From Cupriavidus gilardii (GTDB lineage: Bacteria > Pseudomonadota > Gammaproteobacteria > Burkholderiales > Burkholderiaceae), in the NCBI RefSeq assembly GCF_008801915.1, contig NZ_VZOV01000002.1:248001-312000 (forward strand): a stretch of DNA of 64,000 bases, given 5' to 3'. A program made the translations under genes and the position numbers. The notes under the pieces were generated by a model, which was not told where the DNA came from, ran no database searches, and saw only the letters and a list, made by a program, of their open reading frames with translations. The first letter of the stretch is position 1; every line of letters starts with the position of its first letter. Positions 17,577-25,825 of the stretch are shown in pieces.

Positions 17577-18437
17577 ATGACATCACGAGACGGCTATCTG
17601 CAGTCGGTACTGGGCTGGGCGAGCGCCACGGACGCGGTCCTGGCGGTGATCCAGACGGGTTCGCTGGCACGACGCGACGATTCCGCGGACGAGTATTCCG
17701 ATCTCGATATCGAAATCATCTCGTCTGATCCCGATACGCTGGCGCGTGACGACGGCTGGCTTCGCCAGATTGGCTCGCTGATCACGGTGTTGCGCCTCGA
17801 GGCCGACGACGATCAGCGATGGCCGACGCGGCTGGCGATCTACCGGGGCGGCGTCAAGATCGACTTTACGGTCGCCGGTATCGAACGGCTGCAACGGATG
17901 ACGGGCCCCGAGGGCCTGGACGGCTTGTATGCCCGCGGCTATCGCGTCCTGCTCGACAAGGCCAGCGTGACCGGCTCGCTGCCGCCTGCGCCGTATCGCT
18001 TCCCGGTGGAAAGCCTGCCGTCACAGCAGGAATTCCAGGCCAGTGTCGAAGAGTTCTGGTTCGAGGCTTTTCATGTCCCGCGCTATCTGGTGCGCGGCGA
18101 ACTGTGGCTGGTCAAGCAGCGCGATTGGACGATGAAGACGCTGCTGCTGCGCATGGCGCAATGGCACGCGCTGGCGCTGCACGGCGGCAAGGTCGATGTC
18201 TGGCACAACGGCTTGCGCATGGAACAGTGGACCGATCGCGATACATGGCATGCGATGCAGCAGGTATTCGGACGTTTCGACACCGCGGATGCACGACGCG
18301 CGTTCGACGCCACGGTCCAGCTCTATGGGCGCCTGGGACGAGAGGTGGCCGCGCGTACGGGACTGGCATATCCGCAGGCCTGCGAGGATCAGATCCAGCA
18401 GTGGAATCGGGCCGTGCTGGCGCGCCTTCGCGGCTGA
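17577..18437 (+). CDS. ANT(6)/AadE-like aminoglycoside nucleotidyltransferase family protein
   Basis: 286 residues, the usual length of streptomycin 6-adenylyltransferases. The nucleotidyltransferase fold core is visible: QTGSLARRDD with Gly28-Ser29, two metal-binding aspartates Asp42 and Asp44 in YSDLDIEII, and a third likely one, Asp96, in GGVKIDFTV. The C-terminal part (EEFWFEAFHVPRYLVRGELW, KTLLLRMAQWHA) is typical of the AadE C-terminal domain. Chromosomal members of this family may not confer streptomycin resistance, so activity is unproven. It starts seven bases after brnA, and the two look co-transcribed. Confidence 0.75.
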   Translation: MTSRDGYLQSVLGWASATDAVLAVIQTGSLARRDDSADEYSDLDIEIISSDPDTLARDDGWLRQIGSLITVLRLEADDDQRWPTRLAIYRGGVKIDFTVAGIERLQRMTGPEGLDGLYARGYRVLLDKASVTGSLPPAPYRFPVESLPSQQEFQASVEEFWFEAFHVPRYLVRGELWLVKQRDWTMKTLLLRMAQWHALALHGGKVDVWHNGLRMEQWTDRDTWHAMQQVFGRFDTADARRAFDATVQLYGRLGREVAARTGLAYPQACEDQIQQWNRAVLARLRG

Positions 18438-18563
18438 CCGGGGAACCCACGGCCACCCTCGGCATCGAGGGGATCGCGGCCGTCGTGCAGGCCCGTCTGG
18501 GCCACTGCCAGCAGGCGGCACGCTTGATCGAGCCGGCTCGTCATGCTGCCCGGCGACCTCCCA

Positions 18564-19262
18564 CTAGCGCCTGGCCACGTCGCCCGCGAACGACTGGATC
18601 TTGCGCGTCGGGCCCGACACGATCAGCAGGTCGCCCGGCAATACGCGCGTGCTCGGCGTTGCATGCTGGAAGTCCTCGTTCGCGCGTTTGACGCCAACCA
18701 CCGTGACGCCCGACTTCTCCCGCACGCCGGATTGCGCCAGCGTCTGGTTATGGGTCGACGCCGGCGCATGGACCTTGGCGATCGCGAAGCCGTCGTCGAA
18801 CTCGATGAAATCGATCATCCGTCCGGTGATCAGATGCGCGACGCGCTCGCCCATATCGGCTTCCGGATAGACCACGTGATGCGCGCCGATGCGCTGGGCG
18901 ATCTGCCCGTGCTCGGCCGACATCGCCTTGACCCAGATGTCCTTGATGTCGAGTTCGGTCAGCGCCATGATCGTCATCAGGCTGGCCGCAAGGTCCGAGC
19001 CGATGCCGACGATGGCATGGGCGAAGTCGGCCACGCCGAGCTGGCGCATCACGTTGACGTTGGTGGAATCGGCCTGCACCGCATGCGTCAGATAGTTCCC
19101 CCAGACCTGTACTGGCTCCGCTTCCTTGTCCAGGCCCATCACGTCGTGGCCCAGGCGCATCAGAGACTGCGCGACCGAGCTGCCGAAGCGGCCCAGCCCG
19201 ATCACGACGACGCTGTCGCCCTTCGAGAACGAGAACTGCTCGGTAAACAATCTAGCCAACAA
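18564..19262 (-). CDS. ktrA: Potassium-uptake gating protein KtrA (RCK domain)
   Basis: Cytoplasmic regulator that forms a ring on the KtrB channel. The Rossmann nucleotide-binding site GLGRFGSSVAQSLMRLGHDV (about residues 22-41) is followed by a C-terminal TrkA_C domain. At 232 residues it has a single RCK unit, as in KtrA, rather than the doubled TrkA. Its start overlaps the end of ktrB by 11 bp, so the two are translationally coupled. Confidence 0.9.
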   Translation of the reverse strand: MLARLFTEQFSFSKGDSVVVIGLGRFGSSVAQSLMRLGHDVMGLDKEAEPVQVWGNYLTHAVQADSTNVNVMRQLGVADFAHAIVGIGSDLAASLMTIMALTELDIKDIWVKAMSAEHGQIAQRIGAHHVVYPEADMGERVAHLITGRMIDFIEFDDGFAIAKVHAPASTHNQTLAQSGVREKSGVTVVGVKRANEDFQHATPSTRVLPGDLLIVSGPTRKIQSFAGDVARR

Positions 19263-20580
19263 TTGGGTGCTCCTCCGGATAGCGGAACGGCATGCGGCGC
19301 TCGCCCAATACCAGCGATGCCGCCAGCGTGATGGTGCCCACGCGGCCGGCGTACATCAGCAGGGCCAGCGTCAGCTGCGCCGGCGCGGGAAGGTCGGCGG
19401 TGATTCCAGTCGACAGGCCGACGGTGCCGAATGCCGAGATGACCTCGAAGATGACCTGGTCGGTCGGAACGACCGTCGTGCGCAGCAGCACCAGTGTACC
19501 GATGGTGACCAGCGCACTGCCGAGCACCAGCACCGTGATGGCCTGGCGCTGCGCCGACGCGCCCAGCCTGCGGCCATATGCCTCGCAATCGCTTTGGCCC
19601 CGGATCTCGGCGATTACCAGCAGTACGAGGATCGCCATGGTACCGACCTTGACGCCGCCCGCCGTGCCCGCGCTGCCGCCGCCGATGAACATCAGGAAGT
19701 AGTGCAGCGCCAGGGATTCCCGCGTCAGGCCGCCGATATCCACCGCATTGAAACCGGCCGTGCGCGCCGACACCGACGCAAAGGCGGCACCCAGCAGCTT
19801 GTCGGCCACGGACATCGGACCCAGCGTCCTTGCATTGGACCATTCGAACAGCAGGATGCCGACGAATCCGGCCAACAGCAGGACGGCCGTACCGGCAAGG
19901 GTCAGCTTGGTGTGCAGTGACCAGTGATGAGGATTGCGCGCCTTGCGCCGGACATCGTGCAGCACCGGAAAGCCGATGCCGCCGACCACGATCGCCAGCA
20001 TCACCGGCATCAGCATCAGCGCATCGGACGCATAGCGCGTGAGGCCGTCGGCGTGGATCGAAAAGCCGGCGTTGTTGAAGGCGGACACGGCATGGAACAG
20101 TCCGCTCCACAGTGCCTCGGCCCACGGCAGATCGTAGGCGTAGTGAAGCCGCAAGGTCAGCAGCGCCGTAACGACGGCCTCGGACGCAAGGGTCGCGACC
20201 AGTACCAGCCGCGCCACGCTGGTCACGTCGCCGACGCCCAGCGAGCGCGTCTCTACCTGCGTGATCAGCTTCGTGCGCAGCCGCAGCGAACGATTGACCA
20301 TCAGGCCCAGCAGGGTCGCGGCCGTCATCATGCCGAAGCCGCCGATCTGGAACAGCACCAGGATCACGGTCTGGCCGAAGCCGGACCAGTAGGTACCGGT
20401 ATCGACCACCGCCAGCCCGGTCACGCAGACCGCGGATACGGCGGTGAACAGCGCCGTCAGCCACGGCGCCGCATGCCCGTCTGCCTGGGACATCGGCAAG
20501 CGCAGCAGCAGCGTGCCGGCCGCGATCGCCAGCAGGAAGGCCAGCGCGACGACGCGTGGGGGATGCGCAATGGATTTCAT
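19252..20580 (-). CDS. ktrB: Potassium-uptake channel subunit KtrB
   Basis: Membrane subunit of the Ktr/Trk potassium uptake system, 442 residues. The four pore-loop segments of the family are recognisable at AVCVTGLAVVDT, SAFNNAGFSI, SARTAGFNAVD and SAFGTVGLSTG; the conserved glycines line the K+ filter. The gene precedes and overlaps ktrA. Ktr systems are usually Na+-dependent and important in osmotic stress. No regulatory site stands out in the upstream 384 bp. Confidence 0.9.
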   Translation of the reverse strand: MKSIAHPPRVVALAFLLAIAAGTLLLRLPMSQADGHAAPWLTALFTAVSAVCVTGLAVVDTGTYWSGFGQTVILVLFQIGGFGMMTAATLLGLMVNRSLRLRTKLITQVETRSLGVGDVTSVARLVLVATLASEAVVTALLTLRLHYAYDLPWAEALWSGLFHAVSAFNNAGFSIHADGLTRYASDALMLMPVMLAIVVGGIGFPVLHDVRRKARNPHHWSLHTKLTLAGTAVLLLAGFVGILLFEWSNARTLGPMSVADKLLGAAFASVSARTAGFNAVDIGGLTRESLALHYFLMFIGGGSAGTAGGVKVGTMAILVLLVIAEIRGQSDCEAYGRRLGASAQRQAITVLVLGSALVTIGTLVLLRTTVVPTDQVIFEVISAFGTVGLSTGITADLPAPAQLTLALLMYAGRVGTITLAASLVLGERRMPFRYPEEHPIVG

Positions 20581-20964
20581 CGGTTGGCTGGCCGCGAACC
20601 GACAGCGCTGGCCGCGGGCACGCAGAGGATCGCTTGTTGTTGTCCGTCCATGTTGTCGACTCCGCGACGGTGCTCGACAAAGGCGTCAGCGCACAGCGGC
20701 CGCCTTGGGGCAACACGCGGCCGAATTCTACACTGGCCCATTCGCGTCGAGCCTTCGCGATCGATGCCTGCGCGCGCGCCTGGCGCACGGCTACGCAATC
20801 CCTGCGCCGGCGCCGTTGCGGCCATTGCGCGCGTGGTTGTAAGCCGCATCGGCGCCGCTGACAAGGCTCGTTAATCACCGTTGCAAAATCGAACAGAATG
20901 TCAGACGCCTCGCCGCTACAGTGATTCCTCCCTTGCCTGTAGGCGTTTTGATGGAGGTACACGA
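20581..20964. other. Divergent ktrB / exported-protein intergenic region
   Basis: 384 bp with no supported gene, repeat or terminator. ATTCTA at 20725-20730 could be a minus-strand -10 (TAGAAT) for ktrB, but no matching -35 is seen. Confidence 0.35.
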
Positions 20965-21396
20965 ATGAAGCAACATCTGGCGAAATCCCTGTTGATGGCT
21001 GGCGCGATGATCGCGTCGTACCCGCTGCTCGCGCAGCAGTCCCAGCCGCTGCAGCCGACTCAGCCGATGCCGGCCGCACAGACGATGCAGCCGATGCAGT
21101 CCACCCAATCCTCGCCATACGCACAATCCGCGCAATCCGCGCAGTCGATCCAGTCCGCGCCTTCCGCGCAGGCGATGCCTTCGGCCCAGCCGATGCAGGG
21201 CATGCCGGCGGCAACGGCGCAAGCTCCAGCCGCCGCGCCGGTCGCCGGCGATCCGTACGCGCCAGCCGCCGCACCTGTTGCGCAAGCGGGCATGCCGAGC
21301 ACCGACCCTGCCATCGATCCGGCCAGCATGAGCCTGCCGCCGGATGCGCTGGGCACGCGCCTCGGCCAGCGCAGCCCGTTCCTCGACGGCGCCTGA
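20965..21396 (+). CDS. Exported low-complexity Gln/Pro/Ala/Ser-rich protein
   Basis: 143 residues starting with a clear signal peptide (MKQHLAKSLLMAGAMIASYP, cleavage probably after LLA at residue 23). The mature part is dominated by repeats of QSAQ, QPMQ and PAAAP, with a more ordered C-terminus GTRLGQRSPFLDGA. GGAGG at about 20954 precedes ATG 20965. No family is recognised. Such proteins may be periplasmic or surface-associated and intrinsically unfolded. Confidence 0.6.
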   Translation: MKQHLAKSLLMAGAMIASYPLLAQQSQPLQPTQPMPAAQTMQPMQSTQSSPYAQSAQSAQSIQSAPSAQAMPSAQPMQGMPAATAQAPAAAPVAGDPYAPAAAPVAQAGMPSTDPAIDPASMSLPPDALGTRLGQRSPFLDGA

Positions 21397-21526
21397 TCCT
21401 CGATAGCCGTTTCGGTCCTGCCGGATGCCGACGCCCGGCCATCAGTGCTCGCGCGGCGTCCGGCGTCGCGGATTGCGCGCCGCGACCGTGTGGAAAACGG
21501 GGCGATGCAAATGGGAATGTGGGGAG

Positions 21527-21601
21527 TGGTCCCGCCGACAGGAATCGAACCTGTATCTAGCGCTTAGGAGGCGCTCGTTCTATCCATTGAACTACGGCGA
21601 G
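21527..21601 (-). tRNA. tRNA-Arg (anticodon CCU)
   Basis: Minus-strand cloverleaf with 7-bp acceptor stem CTCGCCG / CGGCGGG (one T-G pair), anticodon stem AGCGC / GCGCT, loop CTCCTAA giving anticodon CCU (codon AGG), T arm ACAGG-TTCGATT-CCTGT and encoded CCA at 21527-21529. It is 75 nt with CCA. Confidence 0.95.
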
Positions 21602-21691
21602 CGGATAGACGGGCATCGCTGCGACGCCCTGGGATGCGGACACCGTTGAACCGGCAATTCCGCGCGCGGCCATAGGCCGAGACAGGGGCGG

Positions 21692-21700
21692 AGTATAGCA
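21692..21700 (-). promoter_or_regulatory. Extended -10 for tRNA-Arg
   Basis: On the minus strand TGCTATACT is an extended -10 (TGn plus TATACT) about 90 bp upstream of the mature tRNA-Arg 5' end. No -35 is apparent, as is normal for extended -10 promoters. Confidence 0.45.
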
Positions 21701-21886
21701 AAGTCACTTGGCGGGGAGCGTCTCGCCGGCACCAGGCCATGTGCGATTTCGCCCGTGGAGCTGCGTCCCGGGTGCGACTTGGCGCGCGGACCCTCGTCTC
21801 GGAGCCGATCGTCCGGCATGCGGAGCCGCCTCGCGGGTGCGATCTGGCCGTCGGGCCCGCCTCGTGGCGCCAACTCCCGCACAAAT

Positions 21887-22155
21887 GAAAAGCCCGCCAA
21901 TGTCCTGGCGGGCTGGCTGCGGACGGGCCGGGCAGTCTGGGTCGACGCTGGCGGCATCGCCACAAGCCACGGTACAGGTCCTCTTCCTCATGGTTCCGCC
22001 GATGTCGCGGCCGCCCATCCGGACCACCCGGACAGTCGGAGAAAGAAGGCGCTGGCGTGCATTGCGGAGATACCGATGGCGAACAGCGAGGCACTCGCTG
22101 GAGACGGCCATCGGGTGGGAGGTTGTCCGCATCCGTGCCGGCACTTCGTGTCGAC
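21887..22155 (-). ncRNA. Candidate small RNA between tRNA-Arg and rhlE
   Basis: A minus-strand unit with both ends defined. A good promoter lies at 22162-22189. It ends at a strong hairpin, 9-bp arms AGCCCGCCA / TGGCGGGCT (21891-21914), followed on the minus strand by TTTC. The expected transcript is about 270 nt. Near its 5' end it contains two perfect 10-bp palindromes, GTGTCGACAC and GTGCCGGCAC. Open frames across it run past the terminator, lack ribosome sites and resemble no protein. No RNA family is recognised. Confidence 0.4.
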
Positions 22156-22161
22156 ACTGCG

Positions 22162-22189
22162 AGTATAGGGCGGGGGTTCCGGGATTCAA
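22162..22189 (-). promoter_or_regulatory. Sigma-70-type promoter, minus strand
   Basis: Minus-strand -35 TTGAAT (22189 to 22184), 16-bp spacer, -10 TATACT (22167 to 22162). No protein gene follows on that strand before the terminator at 21891-21914, so it probably drives a small RNA. Confidence 0.5.
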
Positions 22190-22288
22190 GAGACGTGGAC
22201 TCGGGAGCCGGCGGAGCCTCGCCAATGTCCGCCCAAAGGCGCTTGCGGGCAATGTTTTCGCAGTGCAGCAAGAATTTGCGGGTTCTGC

Positions 22289-22651
22289 TAGAATGCGCCC
22301 CGTGAGTTCGCAATGCGAGCCGTGCACACGCCGACCAGCCCCGCGGGCCAGAGGCGATGCCGCTTCCGCTCTCAAGCTCTGTCGCTCGGTTCTCCGGTCG
22401 TTTCCCAGTAGTGTTCGACCACCCGCCGCTTGCCAGGCCGCCATCTCACTTGACGCCGCCTCGTCTCCGATCCTGTTGAACAGCCTCGTTGCTGTTTGCC
22501 TGCCAGGGACCCGGCTTCCGGTCTTGTACCGGTCGCCCCCTGCCTGCCGCCGTACTGCCAGCTGAGTCTGTCGTCACGGCCTTCCGATTGGCGCCGAAGC
22601 CTTTTTAAGACTTTGCACTGCGCCCACCCTCTTGCCGACGGCAGGGGTGCC
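22289..22651 (+). promoter_or_regulatory. rhlE promoter and long leader
   Basis: An extended -10 TGCTAGAAT ends at 22294, giving a predicted transcript start near 22300 and a leader of about 350 nt before rhlE. The leader is pyrimidine-rich, with several C-rich runs and no convincing open frame. Long 5' leaders are known on cold-induced or autoregulated DEAD-box helicase genes. No known riboswitch is recognised. Confidence 0.45.
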
Positions 22652-24493
22652 ATGCATCAAGACCCTTACGACATGACCCAGCACGAATTCCGTGCGGAGC
22701 AGCCTTTTGCCTCCGCCAACGATATCTCCAATACCAACGCGCCGAGCCCGCTGGACCGCCTGCAGGCGATCCTCGAGCCGCAGGACGCGCCCGAAGCCGC
22801 CGCCTCGGCGGCCGACGGTTTTGCCGCGCTAGGCCTCGATGCCGCGATCCTGCGCGCGCTGGCCGAAGCCAACTACACCACGCCGACGCCGGTACAGGCG
22901 CAGGCGATCCCGGCCTTCCTGGCCGGCCGCGACCTGCTGGTGTCGAGCCAGACCGGCTCGGGCAAGACCGCTGCCTTCATGCTGCCGGCGATCCAGCGCA
23001 TTTCGGAGCGCCCCGCGCCGAACCGCCCGCGCGCCGACGAGCCCGTCAAGCGCATGAAGGGCAAGCGTCCTCGCCCGGCCCCGGCCCAGCCGTCGCTGCT
23101 GGTGCTGACGCCGACCCGCGAACTGGCGCTGCAGGTGACCGATGCCGCCGCCAAGTATGGCCGCCATCTGCGCCGCATCATCTGCGCGAGCATCCTGGGC
23201 GGCATGCCCTACCCGAAGCAGCTGGCGATGCTGTCGAAGATGCCGGACATCCTGGTGGCGACGCCGGGCCGCCTGCTCGACCATATCGACGCCGGCCGCA
23301 TCGACCTGTCGCAACTCGACATGCTGGTGTTCGACGAAGCCGACCGCATGCTCGACATGGGTTTCTCCGACGACATCGACGCGATCGTCGCGGCGACGCC
23401 GGCCACCCGCCAGACGCTGATGTTCTCGGCGACCGTCGATGGCCGCATCGCGCAACTGGCCGCGCGCCAGCTGCGTGACCCGCAGCGCATCGAAATCGCG
23501 GCGGCGCGTGCCGATCAGAGCAACATCGAGCAGCGCCTGCATTTCACCGACGACATGTCGCACAAGGAGCGCCTGCTCGACCATCTGCTGCGCGACGCGT
23601 CGCTGAAGCAGGCGATCGTGTTCACCGCGACCAAGCGCGATGCCGATTCGCTGGCCGAGCGCCTGTCGGACACCGGTTTTGCCGCCGGCGCATTGCACGG
23701 CGACATGACGCAGGGCGCGCGCAATCGCACGCTGACGGCACTGCGCCGCGGCAACCTGCGCGTGCTGGTCGCCACCGACGTGGCCGCGCGCGGCATCGAC
23801 GTGCCCGATATCACCCACGTGGTGAACTTCGACCTGCCCAAGCAGGCCGAGGACTATGTGCACCGTATCGGCCGTACCGGCCGCGCGGGCCGCTCGGGCG
23901 TGGCGATCAACCTGGTCAACCACAACGATGCCTTCCAGTGGAAGCGGATCGAGCGCTTCACCAACAACCGCGTCACCGCGTCGGTGATCGAAGGCCTGGA
24001 GCCGCGCCGCACGCCCAAGCCGCGCACCGGCTTCGGCGGCAAGCCCGGCGGTGGCCGTCCGGGCAATGGTGGCGGCTATCGCGGCGGCGAGCGCAAGTTC
24101 GCCGGTGGCGAGTCGCGCGGTTATGGCAACGGCGGCGGCAACGGTGGCGGCTATCGCGGTGATCGCGAGCAGGCACCGCGCAGCTTCGGCGGCGGCGAAT
24201 CGCGTGGCTACGGCGCCGGCGGCAACGGCAATCGCCCGTTCGGCGAGCGCAGCTTCGGCGATCGTCAATATGGCGACCGTCCGTTCGGCGACCGCAAGCC
24301 GGCCGAGCGCAGCTTCGGCGACCGCGATGGCAATCGTGGGGGCTATCGTGGCGACAATCGTGGCGACAGCCGCGACGGTGCCCGCAGCTTCGGCGACGGC
24401 AACCGCGGCGGCTACGGCAATCGCCATGGCGGCAACGGTGGCGGCTACGGCGGCCAGCGCCAAGGCCAGGGCCGCTCGCGCTTCTCGCGTTAA
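22652..24493 (+). CDS. rhlE: DEAD-box RNA helicase RhlE
   Basis: ATP-dependent RNA helicase of 613 residues, probably acting on structured RNA in ribosome assembly and mRNA decay, and often cold-induced. Motifs in order: Q motif TTPTPVQAQAIP (77-88), Walker A QTGSGKT (100-106), PTRELALQ, DEAD at 228-231, SAT, and the C-terminal VATDVAARGIDVPDI and HRIGRTGRAGRSG. From about residue 450 the tail is a long Gly/Arg/Asn/Asp-rich region with repeated RSFGDR and GGGYRG units, likely for RNA binding. ATG 22652 has AGGGG just upstream; ATG 22673 is an alternative. Confidence 0.92.
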   Translation: MHQDPYDMTQHEFRAEQPFASANDISNTNAPSPLDRLQAILEPQDAPEAAASAADGFAALGLDAAILRALAEANYTTPTPVQAQAIPAFLAGRDLLVSSQTGSGKTAAFMLPAIQRISERPAPNRPRADEPVKRMKGKRPRPAPAQPSLLVLTPTRELALQVTDAAAKYGRHLRRIICASILGGMPYPKQLAMLSKMPDILVATPGRLLDHIDAGRIDLSQLDMLVFDEADRMLDMGFSDDIDAIVAATPATRQTLMFSATVDGRIAQLAARQLRDPQRIEIAAARADQSNIEQRLHFTDDMSHKERLLDHLLRDASLKQAIVFTATKRDADSLAERLSDTGFAAGALHGDMTQGARNRTLTALRRGNLRVLVATDVAARGIDVPDITHVVNFDLPKQAEDYVHRIGRTGRAGRSGVAINLVNHNDAFQWKRIERFTNNRVTASVIEGLEPRRTPKPRTGFGGKPGGGRPGNGGGYRGGERKFAGGESRGYGNGGGNGGGYRGDREQAPRSFGGGESRGYGAGGNGNRPFGERSFGDRQYGDRPFGDRKPAERSFGDRDGNRGGYRGDNRGDSRDGARSFGDGNRGGYGNRHGGNGGGYGGQRQGQGRSRFSR

Positions 24494-24496
24494 GCC

Positions 24497-24554
24497 GGTT
24501 CGGGGCCGGGCCCCGAACCAATGAAAAGGACGTCTTCGGACGTCTTTTTTTTTT
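24497..24554 (+). terminator. Tandem hairpins ending rhlE transcript
   Basis: Three bases past the stop codon is a perfect 10-bp stem GGTTCGGGGC / GCCCCGAACC (24497-24519). It is followed by GACGTC-TTCG-GACGTC (24529-24544) and a run of ten T. The UUCG loop and T-run make the second a classic factor-independent terminator. Confidence 0.9.
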
Positions 24555-24644
24555 GAGCCAGCGCCAAACAAAAACCCGCGCCAGCGTCCTCACGCTGCGC
24601 GGGTCGTATTGCGACGGGCCAATGTATTGCCCGCCCGTTGCGCG

Positions 24645-25172
24645 CTATTGCCCGGTCACGACGCGGGCGATGGTGCCGTTGCGGGTCGAGACCAGCAGGA
24701 ACTCATTGCCGATACCGACCCACTGGTGCCCCTTCGGCGGGCGTTCCAGCTGGAACGAGCGCCAGTCGTCGATCACGTACTGACGGTCCCGATAGGCGGT
24801 CGGCAGACGATCGCCCTTCTTCCATTGCCCTGGCGCATAGGCATACGGCGAAGCCGATGCGCCGGGACCGCCGGGCGTAGCCGACGGCGTGGCGCGCTCG
24901 CCGGGTTGAGCGACGCGTCCCGAGGGGCCGCCCATCTGCGCGCCGCCCCTTTGCGAGCCGCCCATCTGCGAGCCACGCGTATCCGAACCGCCCGTCTGCG
25001 GCCCCCCCATCTGCGAGCCACCCCGCTGCGACTCCGGCGGGGCCCCCGCTCCTGCGCCGTACCCGCCGGCGCCGGCCGAGCCGCCGCCAGAGCTGGATTG
25101 CGCCAGGCCGACCGATGAACCGAACACGCCCGCGGCCACCAGCAAACCCATCAACATGTGGTTCCTCTTCAT
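24645..25172 (-). CDS. RcnB-like periplasmic protein with Gly/Ser/Gln repeats
   Basis: 175 residues. A signal peptide (MKRNHMLMGLLVAAGVFGSS, cleavage near VGLA) is followed by a low-complexity stretch of GGSQMGG, GGPQTGG and GGSQRGG units (about residues 50-85). The C-terminal domain matches the RcnB type: YVIDDWRSFQLERPPKGHQW and FLLVSTRNGTIARVV. RcnB itself is a periplasmic partner of nickel/cobalt export; other members have unknown roles. AAGGAG sits nine bases before ATG 25172. Convergent with rhlE. Confidence 0.75.
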   Translation of the reverse strand: MKRNHMLMGLLVAAGVFGSSVGLAQSSSGGGSAGAGGYGAGAGAPPESQRGGSQMGGPQTGGSDTRGSQMGGSQRGGAQMGGPSGRVAQPGERATPSATPGGPGASASPYAYAPGQWKKGDRLPTAYRDRQYVIDDWRSFQLERPPKGHQWVGIGNEFLLVSTRNGTIARVVTGQ

Positions 25173-25318
25173 CGAGATCTCCTTGTTGGTTGGGACAGCG
25201 ATGGCAAGTTACACCCTGCGGGCGCGAGGCGGCAACGCAGCTTTGTATCTGGATATTTCGGTGGTGCGGCCTAAGAGACTCGCGGCAACGGGCGCTTGCC
25301 GCAGCCGCGTGACAGCGC

Positions 25319-25813
25319 TTACAGGAAGCGGTCCAGCAGCTTGCGGCTGGCCTTGTCCAGCGCCTGCTGACTGCGGATCAGGTAGTGGATGCCATGGCTG
25401 TCGGAGATCAGCAGCGTGGTGCCCGCCAGCCGGCGGATATCCTCCTCGCCGCGCAGCACCAGCCGGGTCGGACCGCGATCGGTCTCGACCTGCCACGTAC
25501 TCGGCGTGGCGAAGGTCGACACGCTGACGATGCGGCGGATCTCGGGCATGAATTCGCGCCCGCCCAGCTCTTCCTCGACGATCGCGCGCGCGCTCGCCGG
25601 CAGGTGCTCCAGGCGCTCGATCCACGCAAGCTCGTGGCCCTCGGCGCTGACCAGCGCGATGCCATCGTCCGGCGCCGTGATCGGGAACGCGCGCACGGCG
25701 ACCACGCCCTCATGCACCATGCCCTCGGCGGTCGTCAATACCAGACGGCCGAAGGGATTGCGCGACAGCTGGAACGGGAATGCGACCGCAGTCGTCGATT
25801 CGCTTGCTTGCAT
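25319..25813 (-). CDS. DUF1854 family protein of the cyanophycin locus
   Basis: 164-residue cytoplasmic protein with the DUF1854 pattern (FPFQLSRNPFGRLVLTTAEG, HELAWIERLEHLP, RGEEDIRRL, LLISDSHGIHYLIR). DUF1854 proteins recur beside cyanophycin synthetase genes together with an ABC transporter, exactly the arrangement here, but their biochemical role is unknown. It begins 12 bp after the ABC transporter stop and is the second gene of that operon. Confidence 0.85.
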   Translation of the reverse strand: MQASESTTAVAFPFQLSRNPFGRLVLTTAEGMVHEGVVAVRAFPITAPDDGIALVSAEGHELAWIERLEHLPASARAIVEEELGGREFMPEIRRIVSVSTFATPSTWQVETDRGPTRLVLRGEEDIRRLAGTTLLISDSHGIHYLIRSQQALDKASRKLLDRFL

Positions 25814-25825
25814 GATCGGACTTCC

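Noticed and set aside
21564..22444. Minus-strand open frames of 246-249 codons across the gap before rhlE
   Set aside because: They pass through a strong terminator and a tRNA, lack ribosome sites and resemble nothing. A small RNA is a better reading.
24000..24493. Possible separate gene or transferred segment at the 3' end of rhlE
   Set aside because: The Gly/Arg-rich repeats continue in the rhlE frame up to its stop, as is common for RhlE-type C-terminal tails.
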